Below the pieces are notes generated by a model. The model had not been told where the DNA came from and did not search any database. It worked only from the letters and a program-made list of their open reading frames with translations. The position numbers were made by a program, and so were the translations under genes. Positions 21,143 through 29,979 of a stretch of DNA of 37,161 nucleotides are shown here, one piece after another (the stretch's first letter is position 1; each line of letters begins with the position of its first letter). The stretch lies in contig VHZZ01006436.1 in the NCBI GenBank assembly GCA_009801015.1, forward strand, positions 4,805 to 41,965, read 5' to 3'. The stretch comes from Silene noctiflora (taxonomy: Eukaryota; Streptophyta; Magnoliopsida; Caryophyllales; Caryophyllaceae).

Positions 21143-21385
21143 ATGTTTAACTCTAAAGATAGAGCTGTTCCTGGGGCTGTAGTTTACCCGGACCTCCTAC
21201 TTAAATACTCGAGCAGGTGCCGCTCTAATGGATCCGCCAGACATGTCGCGGCACTTTATCTACGAACCTTGAGAATAAAAGGCTTTCCCACACCAATGCA
21301 TCAGCAACGTCCAACTCTAATGCTCGTTCCACTCCACGGCTTAGTAAGGGGGCTCCTTCCTGTCCCATATCCTCGAATAGCATGA
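21143..21385 (+). CDS. Hypothetical ATG-started open frame, 80 codons
   Basis: Starts with ATG (MFNSKDRAVPGAVVYPDLL) and stays balanced in composition to the end. The 15 bases at 21169-21183 (TCCTGGGGCTGTAGT) equal a conserved string in plastid-type 23S rRNA, but the flanks do not match, so I treat that as chance. No protein family recognised. Confidence 0.2.
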   Translation: MFNSKDRAVPGAVVYPDLLLKYSSRCRSNGSARHVAALYLRTLRIKGFPTPMHQQRPTLMLVPLHGLVRGLLPVPYPRIA

Positions 21386-21506
21386 ATGGCATCATTTTTA
21401 AACAGTGTGGATTTCCCTTATGCTTTCATCGTTAAAAACACAAGCCTTCCCAACGGGCGTTTCCACCTATAAAAAGTAAAGTCTGGCCCCGCCGCTCGCG
21501 TAAACA

Positions 21507-21530
21507 CCACAGGTTTCATGAAACCTGTGG
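21507..21530. repeat. Perfect 24-bp palindrome
   Basis: A perfect inverted repeat without spacer: the left arm CCACAGGTTTCA is followed by its exact reverse complement. It would form a 12-bp cruciform arm in DNA, or a hairpin in RNA minus the few tip bases. Twelve of its bases (ATGAAACCTGTG) also occur at 11436-11447. A perfect 24-bp palindrome is unlikely by chance in 37 kb. It lies in a gene-free area and could be an RNA 3'-end stabiliser, a recombination-related structure or a relic of an inverted duplication. Confidence 0.9.
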
Positions 21531-21873
21531 ACAGTGGACAGCACAATACACCCGCTTTCCTCAAACTTTTTGTGCTACATGTGAACACGCACGCGGCCTA
21601 AGACAAGGTGCAGTTTGCGTGCTTTGACGTTCTATACGCATACGTCTTGAATTTCTATATAAGCGCGTGAATGAAAGGAGTTGGCCGACTCTGCCCAAGG
21701 AAGCGGGCCGGGAAGCGTAGCACGTAGCTACTGAGTTAGGATAGAATGCCTTATTATAATATAGTATATAAAGGGGAGCCTTAGGGCCTTTATACTTTAC
21801 ATTCTTCTTAGTCTTCGTCTTTGATATTTTTATATGAAAGATGATATGGGATTGACTTTGTTGACTTGGTAGC

Positions 21874-22113
21874 GTGGGAAAAGGGAAGGAGGTAAGAAAG
21901 ACTCATCTTCGTTCCGCTAAGAAGCACTCTTCTTTTATCTTCAATAAGAATAAGGATGATAAGAAAGAAACCATTCACCCTCTTGAGTGGGTGAAGCAAG
22001 AAGCCTACTTTCGGAATAGTAAAAGAGCAAGACTCAAAGGCAAAGTCAACGGAGGAATTTGGGTAAAAAGACTAACTAGACCAGTTAGCTCGCTTCTTCT
22101 CGTTATAAAATGA
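21874..22113 (+). CDS. Hypothetical basic open frame
   Basis: A 79-codon frame that starts with GTG. It is rich in Lys and Arg throughout (MGKGKEVRKTHLRSAKKHSS) and includes HPLEWVKQEAYFRNSKRARL and GGIWVKRLTRPVSS. The composition is like that of small ribosomal or nucleic-acid-binding proteins, but I match it to none of the plant mitochondrial ribosomal proteins. The next frame (22110-22325) starts with an ATG that overlaps its stop codon. Low confidence because of the GTG start. Confidence 0.18.
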   Translation: MGKGKEVRKTHLRSAKKHSSFIFNKNKDDKKETIHPLEWVKQEAYFRNSKRARLKGKVNGGIWVKRLTRPVSSLLLVIK

Positions 22114-22325
22114 AAATACCTTATTCCGTTCCAAGCCCAAAGGTTCCATTTTGTCTTTTCTCGTTACAGGTAGTGCCGGGACGACTCTTATCACCTAGAA
22201 AAGGACAAGTGGTGCGTTCCAAGCAGGGGGTGTCAAAAGCTGTAGACGAATTCTACAAAAATGACATAAAAGTGACAAACTTTTTCCACAGTGCACATTG
22301 CATCTTCCAAGATCCTTTTACTTGA
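22110..22325 (+). CDS. Hypothetical ATG-started open frame, 71 codons
   Basis: Begins MKIPYSVPSPKVPF with its ATG overlapping the TGA of the upstream basic frame (ATGA overlap). The later part (RKGQVVRSKQGVSKAVDEFY) is protein-like. Such an overlap is attractive, but plant mitochondria do not usually couple translation this way, and neither frame is recognised. Confidence 0.15.
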   Translation: MKIPYSVPSPKVPFCLFSLQVVPGRLLSPRKGQVVRSKQGVSKAVDEFYKNDIKVTNFFHSAHCIFQDPFT

Positions 22326-22329
22326 GGTT

Positions 22330-23710
22330 TGCTTCCCAGTTCGACGTGAGATATCACATCTTGATTGGTCCTGAGCTTCTGTGTCTTGAGGCTATGTCTT
22401 GGTTCTTTTGTTCAACTTGAATTGAAGTTTACTTACCAACCGTGCTATCAAGAAGGCAGGTTTAGTAACAATTGGAAAATACACGCCCGCAAGGCGAAGA
22501 GGAGACGAATGGGGGGCTTATCCGGAGCCTAAGCACTTTTCCGCAGTCTGTTCGCCTTCTAAGTTATGTATTCGATCTTCGATTCCTTCGTCAAGTTTAG
22601 TTCCGTAGCAACGAAAGTACTTTCTTGGAATTTTAGGTCTCAGAGAAGGGAGCCGAGGTCAGTTAGGGCAAGCTCACTAAAGGAAAAGGATGAGGATCAT
22701 GGTCTTGATTTTTCAAGCATCTCTTACTGGGAAAACGTAACTAGTACGAGTAGTACGCCTAGTTGGCTCATAAGAAGGATGCGAAAGCAGATAAGCATTT
22801 AAAAGAAATAAGAAAAGAAGAGGAGAGGAAGAAAGAGGAATGAATTAAACAAAATGATCCTTTACCCTACCCAAACGAATACACTGACACCAGAAAAAGG
22901 AGAGAACTACCATTTATACCCTACTCTCCTATTCTGCGGAAACAGCTCCTTATTGCTTTCTTTGTTATCATTAAGGATTACAATAACATATATATAAGAA
23001 AGATATAATTATGGATGAACAATCAGAATAAGCAGCTATGCCAACTAGCGTAGGATAATAAGATGATAAAGAAGTAGCTCTTCGATCGACGGTAAGAAAG
23101 CTCTGATATCCAGAAGTCGAGGACGAAGACCAACGCATATCTTAGTCTCTCTCCTAAAAGAATACAAAGATCCCCCTTTCGTAGATGGGGCGAGGGTGCT
23201 GGCCAGGTACGTACCAACCATTCGTATAGTCATAGTGTGCAATTTTCTTATAATAATAAAAAAGATACTGACTTTCATAACATAAACGCCAAAAGTTAGA
23301 GTCATGGTAAGAAAAATATATTAGTATGAATCGCAGTATCATGACTACCTGTCTACTAGATTCGAGCGATTCTGGATTTTGTTAATTCCCCAATTTTCTT
23401 TCTTTAAGACTAGGTCTCTAATTAACTCGACCAGAGGCTAGCTGTTTACACCTCGACTATTCTCTTGGTCGGGGCGGGAAGATCTTATCCTGCCTTGAAG
23501 TGGGGTAGCATTTCCAAAAAAGAAATCCAGTAATGGACATGGGGAATCCACCGAGAACCCGAGCAAGACGGCACTTGGGCATATTAAAAGGATCGAAAGG
23601 ACTCTCCAAAAAGACGTCATGACACACTCTTTATACAAAACAAAGACATTCTCTGCATTAAGTATTTTCCTAGTATGTTCATTACATTAAGTAAGCCAAG
23701 CTCAAACCGT
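22330..23710. other. Gene-free spacer
   Basis: Only unrecognised short frames, including 22566-22802 (78 codons, ATG start, Ser-rich) and overlapping minus-strand frames at 23023-23342. No RNA gene or notable repeat. Confidence 0.45.
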
Positions 23711-23718
23711 AACAAGAA

Positions 23719-23735
23719 AAGGGCGCGAAGCCCTT
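23719..23735 (+). other. Small GC-rich hairpin
   Basis: AAGGGC and GCCCTT pair around the loop GCGAA, giving a 6-bp stem. Such stem-loops can mark transcript ends in plant mitochondria, but no gene lies just upstream. Confidence 0.4.
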
Positions 23736-23943
23736 GACCGCGTAGAAAGGAGCCTATTACTCCCGCTCACTCTCACTCAAGAAGCCATCCAAACAGCTTA
23801 TACTTGCTCCAAAAACCGACACAGTTCTTTACCTTTGGCTTAACTTCACTCCTCCGCCTGTAAGCTTTAATCGAAACGCACCTCGTAATGATGCAAAAGG
23901 GTTCTGCTTGCATATATATCTTTTGATCTCAAACCAAACAATT

Positions 23944-23971
23944 AAGGTAGTTGCGGCTAGCGTTGACAAAG
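23944..23971 (+). repeat. Short match to acidic relic (copy D)
   Basis: AAGGTAGTTGCGGCTAGCG and the bases after it align without gaps to 17062-17089 (GAGGTAGTTGCGGTTGGCG and on), with about 22 of 28 positions the same. Translated in the corresponding frame it gives KVVAASVDKV against EVVAVGGDEA. The surrounding frame is open from about 23740 to 24028 but has no ATG. It is suggestive of another decayed family member, though short. Confidence 0.35.
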
Positions 23972-24029
23972 TTTGTTTTTCCTTTGGGCTCCGTTCTAAA
24001 GCGAGCGAAAGTGACAAGTTGGTCTAAAG

Positions 24030-26140
24030 CGAATACCACCAGCCGTTACCCACCTTTCTTCGACCAGGACTTCTTAAAAGAGATTCCATCTTTCCAATAA
24101 TGGTTTCTGGAAATCATAGGCATGGACTTACTCCCGCTTTCTTACTTGCTCAAAGACGTATCCTGGTGAAACATCCTTTGCTTTGGCTTTGAAATAAGCT
24201 TTCTGTAGGAGACACCTCTCGCATCGTGGGCGGATGAACTTTATGCCCAGCCCTTCTTTGTTACTGATACGCGAGCTATTTCATCCCTCTAACCAGGCAC
24301 AGGATGTATCTTATTATAAACTGCTCTACTTATGATATCGGTATATGAATTAATGTTAATCCTTACTTTTTTAGCACGTAAGTCTCCTATTTTTGGCTCT
24401 TCAAATCTAATCTTGTGGTCCCTACGCGATGTCTCCTGCTGCCACTTGTTTGAATGCGAGTAAGCAGCTCTATTGCCCGCTTCGTTCGTAAGTAGTTCCA
24501 AACGGAGGAGCTTTTAAGAAAGTAATTCCCGTGCTTGAGGTGTAATCAGCGGTTGGAGCGGCTGAACTCCTTGCTTTATCACTTGTTTCAGGAAGGTAGA
24601 AGGTAAAGGAGGGTTTGCTGCTCGAATGCCTCATTTCGTGAGACCTGTAATGTGCGATCACCCTACCTTATAAGGGCACAAGCTTTCTTTAGGGCTTCGC
24701 ACCTTACTTTTATCGAGCAAGCTATTTACTCAAATAAGGGCTTTTGCTACCCATGTGCATCGTTTTAATCTACAGTAATAGACCTCAGCGGAGCGTGTTC
24801 GTAAGCTTTCCTTTGTGTAAAAAGGTACTACTATTGGCACGAAACCTTTGATTGCTGCACAGCGCTATCCCTCATTGAACTCGTTACCTTTACTTTAAGT
24901 GATGAAGACGGCAGTAAGCCACGAAAGTGCCAACTCTCGTACCATACATATCAAAAAGTGTTCTTTTATGTGCTCGATAAGCCATCTTAGCGGTTGAAAG
25001 GCATTCGCTGCTTAAAAAGAACCTTTCATGAGTTCTCAAGGGTTAGGTTCCACGGAGGGCTCTCTTCTAAGGATTTCTGAAAACATAAAGAGTGGATGCG
25101 AACGAGTAAGGCTGACTCCTGGCCCTAAGACTAGTATGCGAGGTATGAAATAACTGGAGGGAATTAGAAAAGGGTCGAAAGACACTCGACTGGCAGGGAG
25201 AGGAGGAGATTGGGCAGCGCTTTCTCCTTTCTTTACTGAGCACGTGGGAAGACGGGTTGACTTCCTTCCCTTGATACTTTTTTATTATACCACTGTTCCG
25301 TTAGTAGACACTCTCAGGTAATTATCTAGATATAGCAAGGCGCAGCAACATAGGTTTCGGCTTCAACTTTCCTTTATGGTATGGCTGGCGAAGAGCTCAA
25401 ACTGAAAGACTGGTTCTACCTTCTCGCTTCCTTGACACTTGCATGCTTTCGTCGCGTATGCCTCTCAAAGTCTTAATTAAGTATAGGATTCGGTAGGGGA
25501 AGAAACTCAAACTATGTCCGTCCCGACCCTCAAGGAAAAACCCCCCACACTTTCTTTAACCGAAAACTACTGAACTTCCTAATATTGAAAAATAGCGGGT
25601 TTAAAACAATAAAAATCAAAGCTGATTTTATCGAGGCCCCTTTCCCGAGAGAAAGGATGACTTTTAGCAATATAATAGAAAGAGTAGACGAAGTACTCAT
25701 TTTAACTAGTTTGACCTTTATCAAGTCCATCCTACCTTATATGCCCATACAATCTTTACTTGACTAGCTCCTTCTTTAACGTGAGAATTGCGCGCATGGA
25801 AACCTCATCCTTTTAGAGGAAAGGGGGTACGGTACGATCATGGCTATTTCCGTTTAGCTGTCGTAGGACCCTAAATAGGACCCGCCCTCAAGGTTCTCCT
25901 TTATGGAAACCCTCTTTGCGCATGTTTCGTCCGTGAATGCGAACAAGATTCATTTTATTCCGTGGGACCCTTTCCGCAATTATGATCAGATGCCATTTTC
26001 GTTTAGCCAGTACAAGCTTTTTTTTACATAGCCTGCATGTAGTTAAATAAAGCTTTTTCCCGTTACCTTTACCTCGCGGACGTCTTTTGCGAGGAGACTT
26101 CCTCGGTTCATTGACTCTACCTTACTCTAACTAAATCTAA
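24030..26140. other. Gene-free spacer
   Basis: No recognisable gene. Several 60-70 codon frames on both strands without known motifs, for example 25585-25767 and its antisense shadow. Confidence 0.45.
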
Positions 26141-26150
26141 AAATATGCAT

Positions 26151-26167
26151 TCTGAGCCAGGATCAAA
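26151..26167 (-). pseudogene. rrn18: rrn18 5'-end remnant (copy 3, minus strand)
   Basis: The minus strand reads TTTGATCCTGGCTCAGA, 17 bases identical to the universal 5' end of small-subunit rRNA genes (plant mitochondrial rrn18 has AGAGTTTGATCCTGGCTCAGAAGG). The bases before it on that strand (AGCTTGAC) loosely echo AGTCAAAAGAG; the bases after it do not match the gene. A 17-base match to a gene of about 2 kb is improbable by chance in this window, so I take it as a tiny transposed fragment. Confidence 0.65.
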
Positions 26168-26169
26168 GT

Positions 26170-27740
26170 CAAGCTATTAGTTTTTTACTTTTGCAGGAAT
26201 TCATACCTCTGTAAGCATGGAGTTTAACTTTGCTTTTCTTTTAGACAATGCACTTGTGAAAAAGCGGGTCAAAAGTCGTTTTGTTCGAAACTGCTCTTGC
26301 GATCTGAGATTCGTCGTGGATCGAATCCGCTTCTATTTTCCTATCCTGCATCCGCACTTCTTCTAAAGGAGCCCGGCCTCACTTTATACTTATCTTTCCC
26401 CGTTGCTTTCCTTGATGAGCCATTAGATGAAAGACTTCTCATCTTAATTTTAAAAGAAATATAAAAAGAGAGAAGGAGTAAGGAGAAAGCCTCATTCCAA
26501 GATACCTCGGGCATCCGTGATATTGTCAGTTGAGACAGTTCATATACATAAAAAGAATAACGAAAAGGTGAGCTTAAAAAAGCATTCGTACCTAAAAAGA
26601 CCACAAAGAAAGATTATCAAACTTCGAATAAGCATCTGACCAATAGGAATCCAATGCGGATGAATAAACCAACGGTATGTAGTAGACATAGAGTAGTTGA
26701 AGCTCCAAGTTAACAAGAGGTAGAATAAGACAAAGAAAAACAGATCACTCGCTAAAGGAAAAAGAAGCTCAAAGCCTAAGGAAAAAGCTGCTTCTGGCTC
26801 GGACTTATAGGACAGCCTGCCAGCTCTGCTCTACTACTCGAGCATTAAGCTCACTTGTTCGCTGTATAAGAGGAATACTAGGTCAGTGACAACGGGTATC
26901 TGCATGCTGAGACTTTTTTTAATGGTTTCGCGATACCCTCTTTATTGCCCGGCTTCTTGGCTGACTAAATGAATCAAGTGCGCCTCGGCCTTTGGGTTTC
27001 AGAAAATGAGCAGGCGGCAGACGCTCCTTGGGTAGAATCTTAATATAAATAAGAATCGTGAAAAAATAGGGTTGCTATTCGACTAAGCAATGAAATAAAT
27101 GAGAGCAAGGACGGCTGAATATTTTCCTGTTGGCAGGAATGAGACTTTACATGTCAGAATGTAGTTTAGTAGAATGGTGCATGGCTGTGTCACTGTCCAA
27201 GATAAAGGCCACGCGTGACTGGTCTTAATGGTGGGAACTTAACTATCTATCGTATCCAGGCTAGGCTCGAGCGATCCTCAGTCATTTTTTTCCGATATTA
27301 CCTAAATTTAAGTAAGATTTTACCCTTTATCCATGGGGTAAATTAGCCGAACACTTCCGGAATCTTCATTTTTTGAAATCTCATGATTTCCATAAAATCA
27401 TTAAGATATTCGCCTTACTATAATTATAAAAGACAGCACATACGTTAAATGGCCTTCCCTAACGCAGCATGCTCTATACTTTCCTAGAATCGCTACGGGC
27501 TCTTTTGCACTAGTTGGGGTCAGGAGACCCCCCCTCTCTCTCGTCTCATATAACTGCTTAAATTTAGATAGTCAGTGCCTTTGTCCGAATAAACATGCTT
27601 TTCTTATATTATACAACGTGTATGCTTAAAAGTCTCTTTTTACTTCTATAGATAGATTTATATAGTAATCCTTGCTTTTGGTCCTGTTCCATAGATTCAT
27701 TAGCTTGTGTGCCCCTCCTTGCTTCCTTTGCTGAACTTGC
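26170..27740. other. Gene-free spacer
   Basis: No gene seen. The T-arm-like string GTGGATCGAATCC at 26317-26329 lacks a cloverleaf. The frame 26341-26604 (minus, 87 codons) is unrecognised. A GC hairpin lies at 27516-27531. Confidence 0.45.
27516..27531 (+). other. GC-rich hairpin GGGGTC-AGGA-GACCCC
   Basis: Perfect 6-bp stem with a 4-base loop, followed by a CT-rich tract. A similar GGGGGG-AGA-CCCCCC hairpin lies at 36033-36047. Possibly an RNA-end structure; no upstream gene is present to support that. Confidence 0.5.
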
Positions 27741-27745
27741 CCATT

Positions 27746-27940
27746 TCACCTCAACAATCTTAAGTGCAAGCCTTTGGGATGACTATTGGCGCTTGCACCT
27801 TTGTCAAATAGGCCGGCCACTCCCTTACTGATGACATGAGGAAATGCTAGCCCATTTATTGCCTTGGTACTCTGTTGAGGGAGATCCTTTCCACGTACAC
27901 TTGCTTCATCGGCTGCAACGTCTTCGTCCGTGGCATCCCT
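27746..27940 (-). pseudogene. Acidic coding relic, copy E
   Basis: On the minus strand a frame open for 64 codons reads RDATDEDVAADEASVRGKD, continues with LPQQSTKAINGLAFPHVIS, and ends at a TGA whose complement is at 27746. It has no ATG. Its nucleotides around GACGTTGCAGCCGATGAAGC align with copy C (GTAGTTGCGG...GATGAAGCA), and GATGAAGCAAGTGTACGTGGA aligns with copy A (GATGCTAGTGCTGATCGTGGA). The plus-strand frame over the same DNA (27875-28240, TTG start, Cys/Leu/Ser-rich) is probably its shadow. Confidence 0.4.
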
Positions 27941-28389
27941 CTATTTTCACGTTCATGCTCATGTTCCGGTGCTGTGGTAGGCTTGTATAGTAGTCTGGGG
28001 CTCTTGCTTGCCTGTTTGGGTTTGGTCGACTGGGCTGACTGCATTCTTTCGCTAGTTCATTCTGCTCGCATAGTTAGAAAGGCACAGTTATGGTGCGTCA
28101 TTCTTCGATTTTTGTTAGGTAAAGGGTATAGCCGGGAGGCGCGAACAGAGAGTCCAACCGCTACAGAGGGCATGGGCATAGTGATCGGGCGGATAGATCA
28201 CATAGATAGGAAAAAATTAAGGAGTAATCCATGGAATTAGCGATTTTGATTAGGGAAAATCCCCAGTATCGCAGCATCGCATGGTTAATTGAGAAAAAGA
28301 AGTTCACTTCTTTCTAAAGAAAGGATTTCATCTTTACTACGACGTAATGATACAGCAAAAAACTAAACCCCTCCCTCACCTTACCAACC

Positions 28390-28566
28390 AATGAAACACT
28401 TGTATTCGTAGACAAAGTAGAAGAAAAAAAAAGAAAAGTTGAGGATCGTGTTCATGATGAAACATAGGCTGATGCTAGTGCTGATCGTGGAGAAAAAGCC
28501 GTTGAAAAGGGAAAGGAATCCCGTGTTTTTAGTTACTCGAGTGATTCTCTTACTGAAATGGCCTAA
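28390..28566 (+). pseudogene. Acidic coding relic, copy A
   Basis: A frame reading NETLVFVDKVEEKKRKVEDR, then one in-frame stop (TAG), then ADASADRGEKAVEKGKESRV and FSYSSDSLTEMA before a TAA. The second part is clearly homologous in nucleotides to 31963-32050. Shared blocks are CTGATCGTGGAGA, GAATCCC-G-GTTTTT-GTTACTC and GAAATGG. It is non-coding now because of the stop and lack of a start. The parent protein was acidic and Lys-rich; I do not recognise it. Confidence 0.55.
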
Positions 28567-28569
28567 TCA

Positions 28570-29400
28570 GATAAACAACTTCCTTACAGCTTAAATTTTT
28601 CGGTATGAATTCGCCAAAGGTGAGTATAAAAGACTAGGAATTGAGGCATTATGTGTGTGGTGGGTGAAGCAATCGAACTTACCTCTCTTTTAAAAGAGGA
28701 ATTACAGAATCGATTGATCACATGCCGGGGATCACGACCCTTATATATAAAAGGTCAACCCAAGACGCTTGGATTATTTTTGTCAAATTGAGGTATGAAA
28801 TTCCTGTGGGCTTAGTTCTACTAGTCCTCGTGAAAGTTCTTTTCTAAAGGGCGACAAGTCCTACTCTCTAAAGGAAGAAGCGAGCATAGGGAATCTTTTC
28901 TGCGAAGACATTTTCGAACATTACTGGCGTTACCCTTACCATTAAAATTTTTCTTACAATTACAATGCCCAAGCTTTACAGAAGTTGAGTCCCTAACCAT
29001 CCATGAAGAAACATGCTACTAAACTAGTTTAGTAATCAAAATATAAAAATGCTTACTTACAAGATTGAGCTTCTGGGCGATTATGGTAATGTTCAAGCGG
29101 CATGACATTCAATGCGGGTGATTTATATTGTCCACTTATATAATATATAAATGATGATGGCATTGCCGAATTGAGATCAATTCCTTTGCTTTCATTTTAA
29201 ACCCAAAGTAACCCACTTTTACTAAGGCAGGACCACTGCCTATCACCACTTGTTTATAAAAGTGATTAAAATATATGATAGTAGGCTGGACTTATGAATG
29301 AGGTACATAAAGCTTTTAGTTTGTCAGATTATCTAGCAAAGTATAAGTTCGGCTAGAGGAAAACTCATTTTTAAGTTTAGGTTTGATTGAATAAAGTAAA
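28570..29400. other. Gene-free spacer
   Basis: No gene, RNA or notable repeat. AT-rich with several TATATAA strings. Confidence 0.45.
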
Positions 29401-29410
29401 GTTGGTGTTA

Positions 29411-29495
29411 TCTCCTCCCCCACTTATAGTAGAATGCGAGCCTGTAAATATCCTTTTCAGTGGAGCTTTCTTTAAATTCCTTTTCAAGCAAGCGC
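29411..29495 (-). repeat. Dispersed repeat Q (partner at 5.4 kb)
   Basis: Matches 5337-5417 in the same orientation, sharing the exact 15-mer ATGCGAGCCTGTAAA plus flanking C-rich and AAGCGC blocks. On the minus strand it reads LLEKEFKESSTEKDIYRLAF before YY, compared with the 5.4 kb copy's RTRATVDPEDVYRLAYY. The peptide similarity (YRLA-[FY]-Y) suggests a shared protein-coding ancestor. Confidence 0.6.
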
Positions 29496-29567
29496 AAAAA
29501 ACAGAAAAGGCGCCTTCAAATCAAATAAAAACCCTATAATTATAACTAAAAGAACTATAAACTATAT

Positions 29568-29599
29568 AAATTAGAAAGGTTCTAAATTAGAAAGGTTCC
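29568..29599 (+). repeat. 16-bp tandem duplication
   Basis: AAATTAGAAAGGTTCT at 29568-29583 is followed at once by AAATTAGAAAGGTTCC at 29584-29599, 15 of 16 bases identical. It is probably a slippage repeat. Confidence 0.85.
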
Positions 29600-29910
29600 T
29601 TGACCTATATTAAACTAAAAGTCGAGTCATAAGAGTCTTTATCGTCTAAGAGAGGGGAGAAGGCATGTCTAGCCGTTAAGAATACTTATTAATAAAATTT
29701 AAAGACACAAGCAAATTATCTTATGTAATAATATATAAGGTGGATCCTTAATAAAATCAAAAGAATGCATTGAACGGATGCCCCGGCATTGAGCATTGAG
29801 ACAGTAAGAAAAGCAAAAGAAAGTAAATTGAGAAGTGAGAACGCGTTCAGGGGCAAAAGAATTAACCCTTAGTAATAAGGCGGAATAGAAGATTCAGATT
29901 TTTGTGCTGT

Positions 29911-29975
29911 GAAGGCAGCTCGTGTCATTAAAACGGGGAGGAAAGAGGATTAGATACCCTGGTGTAAACACCCTA
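29911..29975 (+). pseudogene. rrn18: rrn18 remnant (GATTAGATACCC region)
   Basis: AGGATTAGATACCCTGGT (29946-29963) equals the universal small-subunit rRNA block near E. coli position 790. It is preceded by GGGGAGGAAAG against the gene's GGGGAGCGAACAGG, and followed by GTAAAC. Upstream, GAAGGCAGCTC matches the gene's CGAAGGCAGCTC with the intervening bases missing. The longer string CAGCTCGTGTC also equals a different rRNA block (near 1060), so this may be a mosaic of two parts. It is degraded and non-functional. Confidence 0.7.
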
Positions 29976-29979
29976 TCAA

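Noticed and set aside
21169-21183. Match to a conserved plastid-type 23S rRNA string (TCCTGGGGCTGTAGT)
   Set aside because: No similarity in either flank; a single match of this length to rRNA genes is expected about once by chance.
27875-28240. 121-codon plus-strand frame
   Set aside because: TTG start, Cys/Leu/Ser-rich, and antisense in part to acidic relic copy E; most likely a shadow.
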